From an uncultured Flavobacteriaceae bacterium (lineage in GTDB: Bacteria; Bacteroidota; Bacteroidia; Flavobacteriales; Flavobacteriaceae): a stretch of 64,000 bases of DNA. The stretch spans positions 101,805-165,804 of the forward strand of contig CAJIZF010000006.1 of assembly GCA_905181835.1 (NCBI GenBank), in the 5' to 3' direction. The notes beneath the pieces are model-generated. The model saw only the letters and a program-made list of their open reading frames with translations, made no database searches and was not told the origin of the DNA. Every line of letters starts with the position of its first letter. Position 1 is the stretch's first letter. The translations under genes were made by a program, and so were the position numbers. This document shows positions 18,146 to 26,954 of the stretch, one piece after another.

Positions 18146-18610
18146 ATGGCAACACAAAAAACCATCAAAATAAAAAATAAGAAAGCAAGATTTGAATATG
18201 AAATATTAGACAAACTTGTTGCCGGAATTGTTTTACGAGGCACAGAAATAAAAGCAATTCGTGAAGGAAAAGCGTCTATTACTGAAGCTTTTTGCGAATT
18301 TAATAATAATGAACTATTTGTCATTAATATGACAATACAGGAATACTCACATGCTGTACATTTTAATCACGTCCCAAAAAGTGAACGGAAATTATTATTA
18401 AATCGTAACGAATTAAGAAAGTTAGAAAAACAAGTTAAAAATACTGGACTTACTATCATACCACTCCTTTTGTTCACAACAGATAAAGGTTTTGCAAAAG
18501 TTGAAATTGCATTATGTAAAGGGAAGAAACTCTTCGACAAAAGAGAATCTATGAAGGATCGTGACAATAAGCGAGATTTAAGTAGAATAAAAAAGAATTT
18601 TAATAAATAA
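18146..18610 (+). CDS. smpB: SsrA-binding protein SmpB
   Basis: This 154-aa RNA-binding protein acts in trans-translation, delivering tmRNA to stalled ribosomes. Landmarks are KKARFEYEILDKLVAGIVLRGTEIKAIREGK, the core and the C-terminal tail with KRESMKDRDNKRDLSRIKK. The ORF track starts at TTG 18137 (MLDMATQ). I choose ATG 18146 (MATQKTIKIKNKK) as it matches the family, and TTG 18137 lies inside the predicted promoter. The partner tmRNA gene is not in this window. Confidence 0.95.
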   Translation: MATQKTIKIKNKKARFEYEILDKLVAGIVLRGTEIKAIREGKASITEAFCEFNNNELFVINMTIQEYSHAVHFNHVPKSERKLLLNRNELRKLEKQVKNTGLTIIPLLLFTTDKGFAKVEIALCKGKKLFDKRESMKDRDNKRDLSRIKKNFNK

Positions 18611-18611
18611 T

Positions 18612-19145
18612 ATGGGAAATCAATTAAAAAAATTAAACCCTGCACTTAAAAATTTCATTGAAAATCAAAAAATATTCTTTGTAGGAACCGCTAGAACGTC
18701 AGGAACTGTAAACGTTTCACCAAAAGGAATGGATACATTTAAAATCGTAAATAATAACAAAATCGTTTGGTTAAACCTTACTGGTAGTGGAAACGAAACA
18801 GCTGCTCATCTATTAGAAAATAATCGAATGACGATTATGTTTTGTTCTTTCGAAAAGACTCCACTTATTTTAAGGCTCTATGGTAAGGCACAAATATACC
18901 ATGAGAATGATCGAATTTATGACGAACAAATTGTTTTATTTAAAGACTTTACCGGTGCCAGACAAATTATAGAAATGGAGATCAATTTAGTTCAAACTTC
19001 ATGTGGTTATGCAGTCCCTTTAATGGAATTTAAGGAAGAACGAACCCAATTAAATGAATCAGACATAAAAAAAGGACGAGCTGGTGTTAAAAAATATTGG
19101 GAAGATCATAACGTCCTGAGTTTAGATGGATTTAAGACTCTTTAA
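18612..19145 (+). CDS. Pyridoxamine 5'-phosphate oxidase-family FMN-binding protein
   Basis: This 177-aa split-barrel flavin-binding protein resembles the PNPOx-like family. Typical features are FFVGTARTSGTVNVSPKGMDTFKIV near the N-terminus, VWLNLTGSGNETAAHLLENNRMTIMFCSFE, and the C-terminal region with a conserved VQTSCGYAVPLMEF. It starts 1 nt after the smpB stop, so the two are likely co-transcribed. The specific substrate is unknown; it is not necessarily PdxH, which has a different length and motif set. The stop overlaps the convergent pcm gene by 4 nt. Confidence 0.8.
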   Translation: MGNQLKKLNPALKNFIENQKIFFVGTARTSGTVNVSPKGMDTFKIVNNNKIVWLNLTGSGNETAAHLLENNRMTIMFCSFEKTPLILRLYGKAQIYHENDRIYDEQIVLFKDFTGARQIIEMEINLVQTSCGYAVPLMEFKEERTQLNESDIKKGRAGVKKYWEDHNVLSLDGFKTL

Positions 19146-19783
19146 TTTTTATTTTCCAACAGAGGAACAAAACGAAATTCTCCAAATTCTTCTTTTTTAA
19201 ATTCAGTCTGAGAAATTCTTGTAATTAACGTCATAATTTGATTCTCAGAACCGATTGGAATAACCAACCTACCTCCTATTTTTAATTGAGACATCAAAGG
19301 CTTTGGAACAAAAGGTGCTCCGGCTGTAACTACTATGCCATCAAATGGTGCTTCCTCTTTAAACCCCTTATAACCGTCACCAAAAATTAATTTTTTTGCG
19401 CGATAACCTAACTTTGGTAAAAAAAGTTTTGTTTTTTTAAACAATTCATTTTGACGTTCAATAGAAAAAACATGCATACCCATCTCGATAAGAACTGCAG
19501 TCTGAAATCCACTACCGGTACCTATCTCTAAAATTTTTGCTCCTTTTTCTAAATTTAAAAGTTCTGTCTGTTTAGCTACTGTAAAGGGTTGTGATATTGT
19601 TTGCTCTGCTCCAATTGGAAAAGCTTTATCAATATAGGCATGGTCAACAAAACCAGAATCCATAAATAAATGACGAGGAATAGTACCTATGGCGTTTAAT
19701 ACTTTTTTATTGGTAATTCCTTTTTGGACAAGGATTTCAACCAATTGTTTTCTTTTTCCTTTATGAGCAAAAGTATCTAGCAA
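19142..19783 (-). CDS. pcm: Protein-L-isoaspartate O-methyltransferase
   Basis: This SAM-dependent repair enzyme methylates isoaspartyl residues in damaged proteins. The SAM motif ILEIGTGSGFQTAVL and the preceding PFTVAKQTELL and IPRHLFMDS segments are diagnostic. The ORF track starts at 19822 (TTG, MITYFWFELNLNFLL). The family usually begins at DTFAHKGKRKQL, so I prefer TTG at 19783 (MLDTFAHKG), giving 213 aa. The alternative start adds 13 hydrophobic residues with no homology that I know. It is convergent with the FMN-binding gene. Confidence 0.9.
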   Translation of the reverse strand: MLDTFAHKGKRKQLVEILVQKGITNKKVLNAIGTIPRHLFMDSGFVDHAYIDKAFPIGAEQTISQPFTVAKQTELLNLEKGAKILEIGTGSGFQTAVLIEMGMHVFSIERQNELFKKTKLFLPKLGYRAKKLIFGDGYKGFKEEAPFDGIVVTAGAPFVPKPLMSQLKIGGRLVIPIGSENQIMTLITRISQTEFKKEEFGEFRFVPLLENKN

Positions 19784-19891
19784 AAAATTTAAATTTAATT
19801 CAAACCAAAAATAGGTAATCAAGATTCAAATTTGTAAAATTTAATTAAAATAGTTTCAGAAAATTTAAAATAAAATAAGGTTAAAAAAAGT

Positions 19892-19899
19892 TATATTTG
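19892..19899 (+). promoter_or_regulatory. -7 promoter element of the Gfo/Idh/MocA gene
   Basis: TATATTTG is an exact TAnnTTTG match 16 nt upstream of the ATG at 19916. A long plus-strand gene run follows. Confidence 0.5.
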
Positions 19900-19915
19900 C
19901 GTAAAATCAATATCG

Positions 19916-20884
19916 ATGTTAAATGCAGGTGTTATAGGTGCTGGTCACCTTGGAAAAATACATTTAAAACTATTAAATCAATCGGATAAATACAATCTAG
20001 TTGGATTCTACGATTCGAATCCTGAAGCTGCAAAAAATATATCTGAAGAATTTGGTTACAGAAGTTATAAAACGATGGAGTCACTCATTGAAGATTGTGA
20101 TATGGTAGACGTAGTTACCCCCACTCTATACCATAGCGATTGTGCAAAAAAAGTTTTAAATGCTGGTAAACATTTATTTATTGAAAAACCAATTACGAAA
20201 ACTGTTCAAGAAGCTGAAGAAATACGGGAATTAGCTAAAAAGAATGGTGTACGCGGTCAGGTAGGCCAGGTAGAACGATTTAATCCTGCTTTTACTGCTG
20301 TTAATGATCAAATTGTAAACCCAATGTTTATTGAAGCCCATCGTTTAGCAGAATTTAATCCTCGTGGTACTGATGTATCTGTAGTATTAGATTTGATGAT
20401 TCATGATATTGATGCCATATTAAGTGTAGTGAACTCAAAAGTTAAAACTGTTACTGCTAATGGTGTTTCTGTAATAAGTCAAACCCCCGATATTGCAAAT
20501 GCACGAATAGAATTTGAAAACGGCTGTGTTGCAAATTTAACAGCGAGTAGAATTTCTATGAAAAATATGCGTAAGTCTAGGTTTTTTCAAAAAGATGCTT
20601 ACATATCTATAGATTTTTTAGATAAAAAATGTGAAGTGGTAAAAATGAAAGATGCACCCAATAATCCGGATGAGTTTGCAATGATTTTAACCAATGCTGA
20701 AGGAATTCAAAAACAAATTTATTTTGAAAATCCAAATGTCAATACAAACAATGCAATTTTAGACGAACTTGAGGCCTTTGCAGATTCAATAAACAATAAT
20801 ACTACACCTACTGTTACCCTATCTCAAGGAACTGAAGCGTTAAGAGTAGCTATGCAAATAATAGAAAATTTTAAAACCTTATAA
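19916..20884 (+). CDS. Gfo/Idh/MocA-family oxidoreductase
   Basis: This 322-aa NAD(P)-dependent dehydrogenase-like protein has an N-terminal Rossmann fold (VIGAGHLGKIHLKLL), the EKPITKT motif near residue 90 that is diagnostic of the family, and a C-terminal beta-sheet oligomerisation domain. The segment LDLMIHDIDAIL contains the family's His-Asp pair. The substrate, probably a sugar or UDP-sugar derivative, cannot be read from sequence. It precedes the hydroxyacyl-CoA dehydrogenase by 33 nt; this short spacer contains a separate palindrome. Confidence 0.85.
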   Translation: MLNAGVIGAGHLGKIHLKLLNQSDKYNLVGFYDSNPEAAKNISEEFGYRSYKTMESLIEDCDMVDVVTPTLYHSDCAKKVLNAGKHLFIEKPITKTVQEAEEIRELAKKNGVRGQVGQVERFNPAFTAVNDQIVNPMFIEAHRLAEFNPRGTDVSVVLDLMIHDIDAILSVVNSKVKTVTANGVSVISQTPDIANARIEFENGCVANLTASRISMKNMRKSRFFQKDAYISIDFLDKKCEVVKMKDAPNNPDEFAMILTNAEGIQKQIYFENPNVNTNNAILDELEAFADSINNNTTPTVTLSQGTEALRVAMQIIENFKTL

Positions 20885-20897
20885 ATTAATTTAAATT

Positions 20898-20909
20898 ACC
20901 GATCTCGGT
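20898..20909. promoter_or_regulatory. Palindrome in the 33-nt spacer before 3-hydroxybutyryl-CoA dehydrogenase
   Basis: ACCGA-TC-TCGGT is a perfect 5-bp inverted repeat with a 2-nt spacer. It resembles the GC-containing half-sites of TetR-family fatty-acid regulators, but no cognate regulator is identified here. Confidence 0.35.
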
Positions 20910-20917
20910 CTATAAAT

Positions 20918-21805
20918 ATGAAAAACGTTGCAGTTATAGGTGCAGGAGCCATGGGAAATGGAATTGCACACACTTTTGCTCAATTTGATTATAAAGTACA
21001 ATTGATTGACATATCCGAACATTCATTAAAAAAGGGAATCATTGCCATATCTAGAAATTTAGATAGAATGGTTGCTAAAGAAAAAATTTCTGAAGGAGAT
21101 AAGCAACGTACACTTAATAACATAACAACTTATACCAATCTAGAGGAAGGCGTTGAATATGCAAGTTTAGTGGTAGAGGCAGCTACTGAGAATTTAGAAT
21201 TAAAACTAAAAATATTTAGAGATTTAGAAAAGTTTTGTCCGGATGACACTATACTTGCCACCAATACATCTTCTATATCCATTACCCAAATCGCTTCCGT
21301 TACATCTAGGCCAGAAATGGTTATTGGGATGCATTTCATGAACCCTGTACCTGTAATGAAGTTAGTAGAAATTATTAAAGGATACAACACAAGCCAAGAG
21401 ACCTTCGAAATAGTTCAGAAAATTTCTGAAAAGCTTAATAAAATTCCCGTAAAAGTAAATGACTACCCAGGATTTGTTGCTAATCGTATTTTAATGCCTA
21501 TGCTTAACGAGGCCATTGAAACTTTTTACAATGGAGTAGCTGGTGTAAAAGAAATAGATACGGTAATGAAATTAGGAATGGCACATCCAATGGGGCCACT
21601 ACAATTAGCTGATTTTATAGGACTAGATGTTTGTTTATCGATTTTGAACGTAATGTACGACGGTTTTAAAAATCCGAAATATGCTCCTTGTCCCCTTCTA
21701 GTAAATATGGTTACTGCTGGAAAGTTAGGTGTAAAAAGTGGTGAAGGGTTTTACGATTACAGCGAAAGTAGAAAGGCTGAAAAAGTATCAAAACAATTTT
21801 TATAA
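20918..21805 (+). CDS. 3-hydroxybutyryl-CoA dehydrogenase
   Basis: This 295-aa NAD(P)-dependent dehydrogenase acts on 3-hydroxyacyl-CoA and is close in size to the short-chain form (PaaH/Hbd). The N-terminal nucleotide motif is VIGAGAMGNGIAH. The catalytic His is in HFMNPVPVMKLVEI, and NRILMPMLNEA, MKLGMAHPMGPLQLADFIGLD and SGEGFYDY follow in the C-terminal domain. It probably reduces acetoacetyl-CoA or oxidises 3-hydroxybutyryl-CoA. Together with the thioesterase/TetR genes upstream it hints at acyl-CoA metabolism in this stretch. Confidence 0.92.
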   Translation: MKNVAVIGAGAMGNGIAHTFAQFDYKVQLIDISEHSLKKGIIAISRNLDRMVAKEKISEGDKQRTLNNITTYTNLEEGVEYASLVVEAATENLELKLKIFRDLEKFCPDDTILATNTSSISITQIASVTSRPEMVIGMHFMNPVPVMKLVEIIKGYNTSQETFEIVQKISEKLNKIPVKVNDYPGFVANRILMPMLNEAIETFYNGVAGVKEIDTVMKLGMAHPMGPLQLADFIGLDVCLSILNVMYDGFKNPKYAPCPLLVNMVTAGKLGVKSGEGFYDYSESRKAEKVSKQFL

Positions 21806-21828
21806 TTTTTCAAATCACCTCTTAAACA

Positions 21829-23067
21829 ATGGCAAAAATAATTCCTTTTAAAGCTGTTCGTCCTACACGTGATAAAGTTGGATTAATTGCATCTAGATCT
21901 TACGAAAGTTATTCGGCAAAGGAAAAAAATGCACGCTTACGCGATAATCCATTTTCTTTCTTGCATATTTTAAATCCAGGGTTTAAATATCAAAAAAGGA
22001 TTACCGGAGAACGGCGTTATACGTTAGTAAAAAATCGATACAAGGAATTTAAAGAAGAAGGAAGTTTTATTCAAGACAAAAATCCAAACTTTTACTTTTA
22101 TAAAATTATTAATAAAGACGGACATGAATTTAATGGAATTATAGCTGGAGCTAGCGCTTTAGATTATCAAAATAACGTAATAAGAAAACATGAGAACACT
22201 TTGCTAAAAAAAGAAGTGCTATTTGAACAATATTTAAAAACCGTAGGGTTTAACTCAGAGCCTGTTTTATTAACTTATCCAGACAACAAAGACTTAAAAG
22301 AAATATTAGAAACTGCTATGCAATCAAGACCTGAGTATGAATTTACAACTACGTACCGGGATACTCATTATTTATGGAATATTGATGATAAATCAATCAT
22401 TAGTAAAGTAGAAAGTATCTTTTCTGAAATGAACAAACTCTACATTGCTGACGGACATCATAGATCAGCTTCCTCAAGTCTTCTAGCCTTAGATCTTGAA
22501 AAAGAAAATCGAAACCACACAGGCAAAGAAGCATATAATTTTTTTATGAGTTATTTAATTCCTGAAAGTGATTTAAAAATTTATGAATTTAATAGATTAA
22601 TAAGAGATTTAAATGAGCTCAGTAAAGAAGAATTTTTAATTTCAATCGATCAATATTATCGTATTGAAAATCGAGGTTGTGTTTATTACAAACCAACAAA
22701 AAAACATCATTTTAGTATGTATTTAGATGGAGAATATTATTCGCTCTACTTAAGAAAAGAGGAATATACAATCGAAAATTCATTGGATAGTTTAGATGTT
22801 CAAATTTTATACGATACTATTTTAAAACCTATATTAGGAATACAGGATTTACGTAATAATGATCGAATCGAGTATCCACACGGAAATTCAGATTTGGCTT
22901 ATTTAAAATCAAAGATTGACTCTGGCGAATTTGTTGTAGGTTTTAATTTACTTCCAGTCACAATCCAAGAATTAAAAAATGTTGCCAATGAAGGACTTAC
23001 GATGCCTCCAAAAAGCACTTTTATAGAACCTAAATTACGTAGCGGAATTACGATTTATGAATTTTAA
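21829..23067 (+). CDS. DUF1015 domain-containing protein
   Basis: This 412-aa protein belongs to the DUF1015 family, which in many bacteria sits near serine or amino-acid metabolism genes. The fold appears to be a ParB/sulfiredoxin-like nuclease superfamily relative, with the conserved YIADGHHRSASS segment near residue 210. The N-terminal IPFKAVRPTRDKV and the C-terminal segment GFNLLPVTIQELKNVANEGLTMPPKSTFIEPKLRSG are family-typical. The biochemical function is unknown. It starts 23 nt after the dehydrogenase and 3 nt before the YggS gene, so it is in the same operon. Confidence 0.85.
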   Translation: MAKIIPFKAVRPTRDKVGLIASRSYESYSAKEKNARLRDNPFSFLHILNPGFKYQKRITGERRYTLVKNRYKEFKEEGSFIQDKNPNFYFYKIINKDGHEFNGIIAGASALDYQNNVIRKHENTLLKKEVLFEQYLKTVGFNSEPVLLTYPDNKDLKEILETAMQSRPEYEFTTTYRDTHYLWNIDDKSIISKVESIFSEMNKLYIADGHHRSASSSLLALDLEKENRNHTGKEAYNFFMSYLIPESDLKIYEFNRLIRDLNELSKEEFLISIDQYYRIENRGCVYYKPTKKHHFSMYLDGEYYSLYLRKEEYTIENSLDSLDVQILYDTILKPILGIQDLRNNDRIEYPHGNSDLAYLKSKIDSGEFVVGFNLLPVTIQELKNVANEGLTMPPKSTFIEPKLRSGITIYEF

Positions 23068-23070
23068 AAA

Positions 23071-23736
23071 ATGAGTATAAAAGATAATCTTGAAAATATA
23101 AATTTAAAAATTTCCTCTGAAGTTTGTTTAGTAGCGGTTTCAAAAACAAAACCTATAAGTGATATTTTAGAAGCTTATGATTGTGGACAACGAGTTTTTG
23201 GTGAAAATAAAATTCAAGAACTAGTTGAAAAACACAAAAAATTACCAAAAGATATCGAATGGCATATGATTGGGCATATCCAACGTAATAAAGTGAAATA
23301 TATGGCTCCATTTATCAGTTTAATTCATTCTGCAGATAGTTATAGACTAATTAAAGAGATCAATAAACAAGGAAAAATAAACAATAGAGTTATTAATTGT
23401 TTGCTTCAAATTAAAATTGCATCAGAAGAAAGTAAGTTTGGTTTTACCGAAACAGAAGCAACTAATTTTTTAAATTCTGACGAATATGTATCATTTAAAA
23501 ATATTAAGATAGTTGGCTTAATGGGGATGGCAACTTTCACTGAAGATCAAAAAAAAATTGATCAAGAATTTAATAAATTAAAAATCTTTTATGAAAAAGT
23601 AAATAGATCGGATAGTCAGATCAATATATTATCTATGGGAATGAGTGATGACTATCCAATAGCTATTCGTAACGGTAGCACTATGGTTCGAATAGGAAGT
23701 TCCATCTTTGGTAAAAGGAACTATATAAAAAAATAA
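23071..23736 (+). CDS. YggS-family pyridoxal-phosphate homeostasis protein
   Basis: This 221-aa PLP-binding TIM-barrel protein matches YggS/PLPBP. The PLP lysine is in VCLVAVSKTKPISDI (about residue 25), followed by GENKIQELVEK, WHMIGHIQRNKVKYM, GLMGMATF and the C-terminal SMGMSDDYPIAIRNGSTMVRIGSSIFG. It controls intracellular PLP levels rather than catalysing a reaction. It follows DUF1015 with a 3-nt gap. The length is right for the family. Confidence 0.95.
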   Translation: MSIKDNLENINLKISSEVCLVAVSKTKPISDILEAYDCGQRVFGENKIQELVEKHKKLPKDIEWHMIGHIQRNKVKYMAPFISLIHSADSYRLIKEINKQGKINNRVINCLLQIKIASEESKFGFTETEATNFLNSDEYVSFKNIKIVGLMGMATFTEDQKKIDQEFNKLKIFYEKVNRSDSQINILSMGMSDDYPIAIRNGSTMVRIGSSIFGKRNYIKK

Positions 23737-23740
23737 TCAT

Positions 23741-25114
23741 TTGTATGCAATTCTAGATATAGAGACCACTGGAGGTAAATACAATGAAGAAGGTATTACT
23801 GAAATAGCCATATATAAGTTTGATGGCCATGAAATTGTAGATCAATTCAGTAGTTTAGTGAATCCTGAAAAAAACATTCAACCCTTTGTTGTAAACTTGA
23901 CTGGCATTAATAACAAAATGCTCTACAATGCTCCAAAATTTTACGAGGTAGCCAAGCGTATTATTGAAATTACCGAGGATTGTATATTAGTTGCTCACAA
24001 TGCACAGTTTGACAATAGAATATTAACTACAGAATTTGCTAGACTTGGCTATTCGTTTGAAAAAGAAATAGTTTGCACAGTTGAATTATCGAAAAAACTA
24101 TTGCCTGATCTTCCATCCTACAGTCTTGGTAAATTAGTTAGATCTCTTGGAATTCCTATTGCAGACCGGCATCGAGCTCAAGGCGATGCAAAAGCTACTG
24201 TTGAACTTTTTAAACTTTTACTTGAAAAAGATATAAAAAAAGAAATTATCTCTAGTATCGTAAGAAAAGACCCGAAAAAGCAATTAGAACCTAAATTACT
24301 GGATATTATAAATACCTTACCTACAACGACTGGAGTTTATTACATGCATCGTAAAAATGGAAAAATAATATATGTAGGCAAAAGTAAAAATATCAGAAAA
24401 AGAATTATTCAACATTTTACCAATGATAACAAGAAGTCAAAAAAAATTCAGCTGGAAGTCGTTTCTGTTAGTTATGAAGAAACTGGAAATGATTTAATAG
24501 CGCTTTTAAAAGAAAGCCAAGAAATTAAAACACTGAAACCTATTTTTAATCACGCCCTAAAAAGAAATATATTTCAAAGCCAATTGTATTCATTTTATGA
24601 TGATAAGGGTTATTTAAATTTAAAAATTGGAAAAAATACCGAACAAAATTCCAATGATAATGTTATAACAACATTTAGTAACTATCAACAAGCAAAGAAT
24701 TTCTTATATAAAATAACTGACGAATTTCAATTATGCCAAAAATTAAATCATCTTGAAAAAAGTGAGAGTACCTGTTTTAATTATGGTTTAAAAACTTGTA
24801 ATGGCGCTTGTATTAATAAAGAAAAAGTATCTGAGTACAACCTCAGAGTACAAAAGTATATTGAAAAAAGCAGTTATCAATTTGACCATATGCTTATAAT
24901 TGATAAAGGTCGTTTTTTAGAGGAGAAATCTGTAATATTAATTGAAAATGGAATCTATAAGGGTTATGGTTTTTATAATTTAAATTTTCAAATAAATACA
25001 CCCGAAGTATTAAAATCTATTATTAATCCAATGGAAAATAATAGAGATACCCAACACATCATTCAAAGCTATTTACGTAAATATAAAGTTCAAAAAATTA
25101 TAAACTTAGAATAG
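23741..25114 (+). CDS. DEDDh exonuclease fused to a GIY-YIG (UvrC-like) endonuclease domain
   Basis: This 457-aa two-domain protein has an N-terminal DnaQ-like DEDDh exonuclease (LDIETTGG with D6/E8, AHNAQFDN, and HRAQGDAKATVELF). A GIY-YIG nuclease domain follows from about residue 195 (TTTGVYYMHRKNGKIIYVGKSKNIRKRI) with the helical UvrC-N-type continuation, including a Cys cluster (CFNYGLKTCNGACINKEK). Such fusions resemble the DnaQ-UvrC proteins annotated as exonuclease domain-containing proteins in Bacteroidota and can act in nucleotide excision repair. The start is TTG. It lies in a run with YggS (4-nt gap) and the channel. Confidence 0.87.
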   Translation: MYAILDIETTGGKYNEEGITEIAIYKFDGHEIVDQFSSLVNPEKNIQPFVVNLTGINNKMLYNAPKFYEVAKRIIEITEDCILVAHNAQFDNRILTTEFARLGYSFEKEIVCTVELSKKLLPDLPSYSLGKLVRSLGIPIADRHRAQGDAKATVELFKLLLEKDIKKEIISSIVRKDPKKQLEPKLLDIINTLPTTTGVYYMHRKNGKIIYVGKSKNIRKRIIQHFTNDNKKSKKIQLEVVSVSYEETGNDLIALLKESQEIKTLKPIFNHALKRNIFQSQLYSFYDDKGYLNLKIGKNTEQNSNDNVITTFSNYQQAKNFLYKITDEFQLCQKLNHLEKSESTCFNYGLKTCNGACINKEKVSEYNLRVQKYIEKSSYQFDHMLIIDKGRFLEEKSVILIENGIYKGYGFYNLNFQINTPEVLKSIINPMENNRDTQHIIQSYLRKYKVQKIINLE

Positions 25115-25226
25115 CTTCTAAAAGTATTTTACTTAAATTTATACTTATTTAAAAAAAATTAAAACATTTTACGGAAATACCTGGCGAACTAAACTTCATA
25201 CAATTATATATGAGGCAGATACTCCT

Positions 25227-25991
25227 TTGGGAAAACTGTTCGACTTAGTGTTACTAATGCTCATAATCTTTAGTATTGTTCTAGTCATGCTAGAGAGTGT
25301 TAAAGAAATCGACAAAATATATCACGATATACTTTATTATGGTGAGTGGATTATTACTATCTTTTTTACAATTGAGTATATAGCAAGAGTTATTACAGTA
25401 AAAAAACCTTCGAAATATATTTTTAGTTTTTATGGTATTATTGATTTTATTTCCACCATTCCATTATACCTTTCCTTTTTCATAGTTGGTTCGCAGACAC
25501 TTCTTACTGTTAGAGCTTTAAGACTTTTAAGAATATTTAGAATATTAAAAGTAACCCGTTACATAGGCGAATCCAATAAGTTAGTTAAGGCATTGAGGAA
25601 TAGTAGAATTAAAATATTCATTTTTTTATTCGTGGTGGTAATAATTGCTATTATATCAGGTACTTTAATGTATTTAATTGAGGGAGAAGACAGCGGTTTT
25701 AAAAATATACCTGTCAGTGTTTATTGGAGTATAGTAACATTGACTACAGTTGGATATGGAGATATTCACCCTGTATCCCCTTTAGGACAGTTTCTCGCGT
25801 CTTTGTTAATGATTTTAGGATACGGAATTATCGCAGTTCCAACAGGTATTGTAAGTGCTGAGTATACAAAGTATACTGATGAAGTTCAATTAAATACACA
25901 AGTCTGTGATAATTGCAATGAAGAACTTCATAGTGATAATGCTAATTTTTGCCATCAGTGTGGTAAAAAACTTAATCAAAAGATAAGTTAA
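25227..25991 (+). CDS. Voltage-gated potassium channel-like ion transporter with C-terminal zinc ribbon
   Basis: This 254-aa (as tracked) membrane protein has six helices. S4 carries regularly spaced arginines (LTVRALRLLRIFRILKVTRYI), and the selectivity filter is TTVGYGD between S5 and S6. The tail is a CxxC-x11-CxxC zinc ribbon (CDNCNEEL ... CHQCGKKL). The TTG at 25227 seems internal: the frame is open upstream and continues TFYGNTWRTKLHTIIYEADTP, as in related proteins. The likely start is ATT at 25158, which would add 23 residues. An upstream stop lies at 25134. Confidence 0.9.
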   Translation: MGKLFDLVLLMLIIFSIVLVMLESVKEIDKIYHDILYYGEWIITIFFTIEYIARVITVKKPSKYIFSFYGIIDFISTIPLYLSFFIVGSQTLLTVRALRLLRIFRILKVTRYIGESNKLVKALRNSRIKIFIFLFVVVIIAIISGTLMYLIEGEDSGFKNIPVSVYWSIVTLTTVGYGDIHPVSPLGQFLASLLMILGYGIIAVPTGIVSAEYTKYTDEVQLNTQVCDNCNEELHSDNANFCHQCGKKLNQKIS

Positions 25992-26008
25992 TAATTTAGA
26001 ATTAATAC

Positions 26009-26926
26009 GTGCAAAGAAAACCTTTACTTATTTGTATTGTTGGTCCTACTGCAATCGGAAAAACTTCGTTATCGATAAAGGTAGCCAATCATTTTTCAAG
26101 TGAAATAATTTCAGCTGATTCTCGACAATTTTATAAAGAAATGACTATTGGTACAGCGGTACCAACCAAAGAAGAATTAAAATTAGCCAAACATCATTTT
26201 ATTCAAGATAAATCAATCCACGAACCTTACACAGTTGGTGATTTTGAAGAGGCTACCATAAAAAAATTAAACGAATTATTTAAAAAAAAATCAAAGGTAG
26301 TGATGGTTGGAGGTTCTGGCCTTTATGTAGATGCGGTGGTTAAAGGATTGGATGAATTCCCATTAGTACAAAAATCTATTAGAGATAGTTTAAATATTGA
26401 TTTTCAAGAGAAAGGAATTGAATATTTACAGAACAAATTAAAAGAAAAAGACCCTAAGTATTATGACATGGTAGATTTAAATAATCACCACAGAATAATT
26501 CGAGCTCTAGAAGTTTGTGAGTCGCAAAACAAACCTTATTCCTCTTTTTTAAAATCAGAATGTAAATCTAGAGAGTTTGATACGATTTATATAGGTCTTG
26601 AAGCCGACAGAGAAGTTGTTTATGATAAAATAAACAAGAGAGTAGACCAAATGATATCGGAGGGTTTGTTTGAAGAGGCAAAGGGTTTGTTCGCAGACAG
26701 AAAACTTAATGCACTAAAAACCGTTGGTTACAAGGAAATCTTTTACTTTATGGAAGGAATCATTACTAAAGAGCAGGCAATACAGGATATAAAAAAAAAT
26801 ACAAGAAGATTCGCCAAAAGACAAGGAACGTGGTTTAGAAAAAACAAAAATATTAACTGGTTTAATTACAAGGCTGATATTATTGAAATACTCAAACTAA
26901 TAGAAAACTTCCAAACCGTATCTTAA
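26009..26926 (+). CDS. miaA: tRNA dimethylallyltransferase MiaA
   Basis: This 305-aa enzyme transfers the dimethylallyl group to N6 of A37 in tRNAs reading UNN codons. The P-loop is GPTAIGKTS at residues 12-20, followed by SADSRQFYKEMTIGTA, the HHFI segment, VVGGSGLYVDAVVKG and the C-terminal tRNA-binding KNTRRFAKRQGTWFRK. The start is GTG, 17 nt after the channel stop. This gives the long plus-strand run (Gfo to miaA) its end; the convergent response regulator follows 28 nt later. Confidence 0.96.
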   Translation: MQRKPLLICIVGPTAIGKTSLSIKVANHFSSEIISADSRQFYKEMTIGTAVPTKEELKLAKHHFIQDKSIHEPYTVGDFEEATIKKLNELFKKKSKVVMVGGSGLYVDAVVKGLDEFPLVQKSIRDSLNIDFQEKGIEYLQNKLKEKDPKYYDMVDLNNHHRIIRALEVCESQNKPYSSFLKSECKSREFDTIYIGLEADREVVYDKINKRVDQMISEGLFEEAKGLFADRKLNALKTVGYKEIFYFMEGIITKEQAIQDIKKNTRRFAKRQGTWFRKNKNINWFNYKADIIEILKLIENFQTVS

Positions 26927-26954
26927 TAAATAGAATTTAATAGAAAAAACTCTG

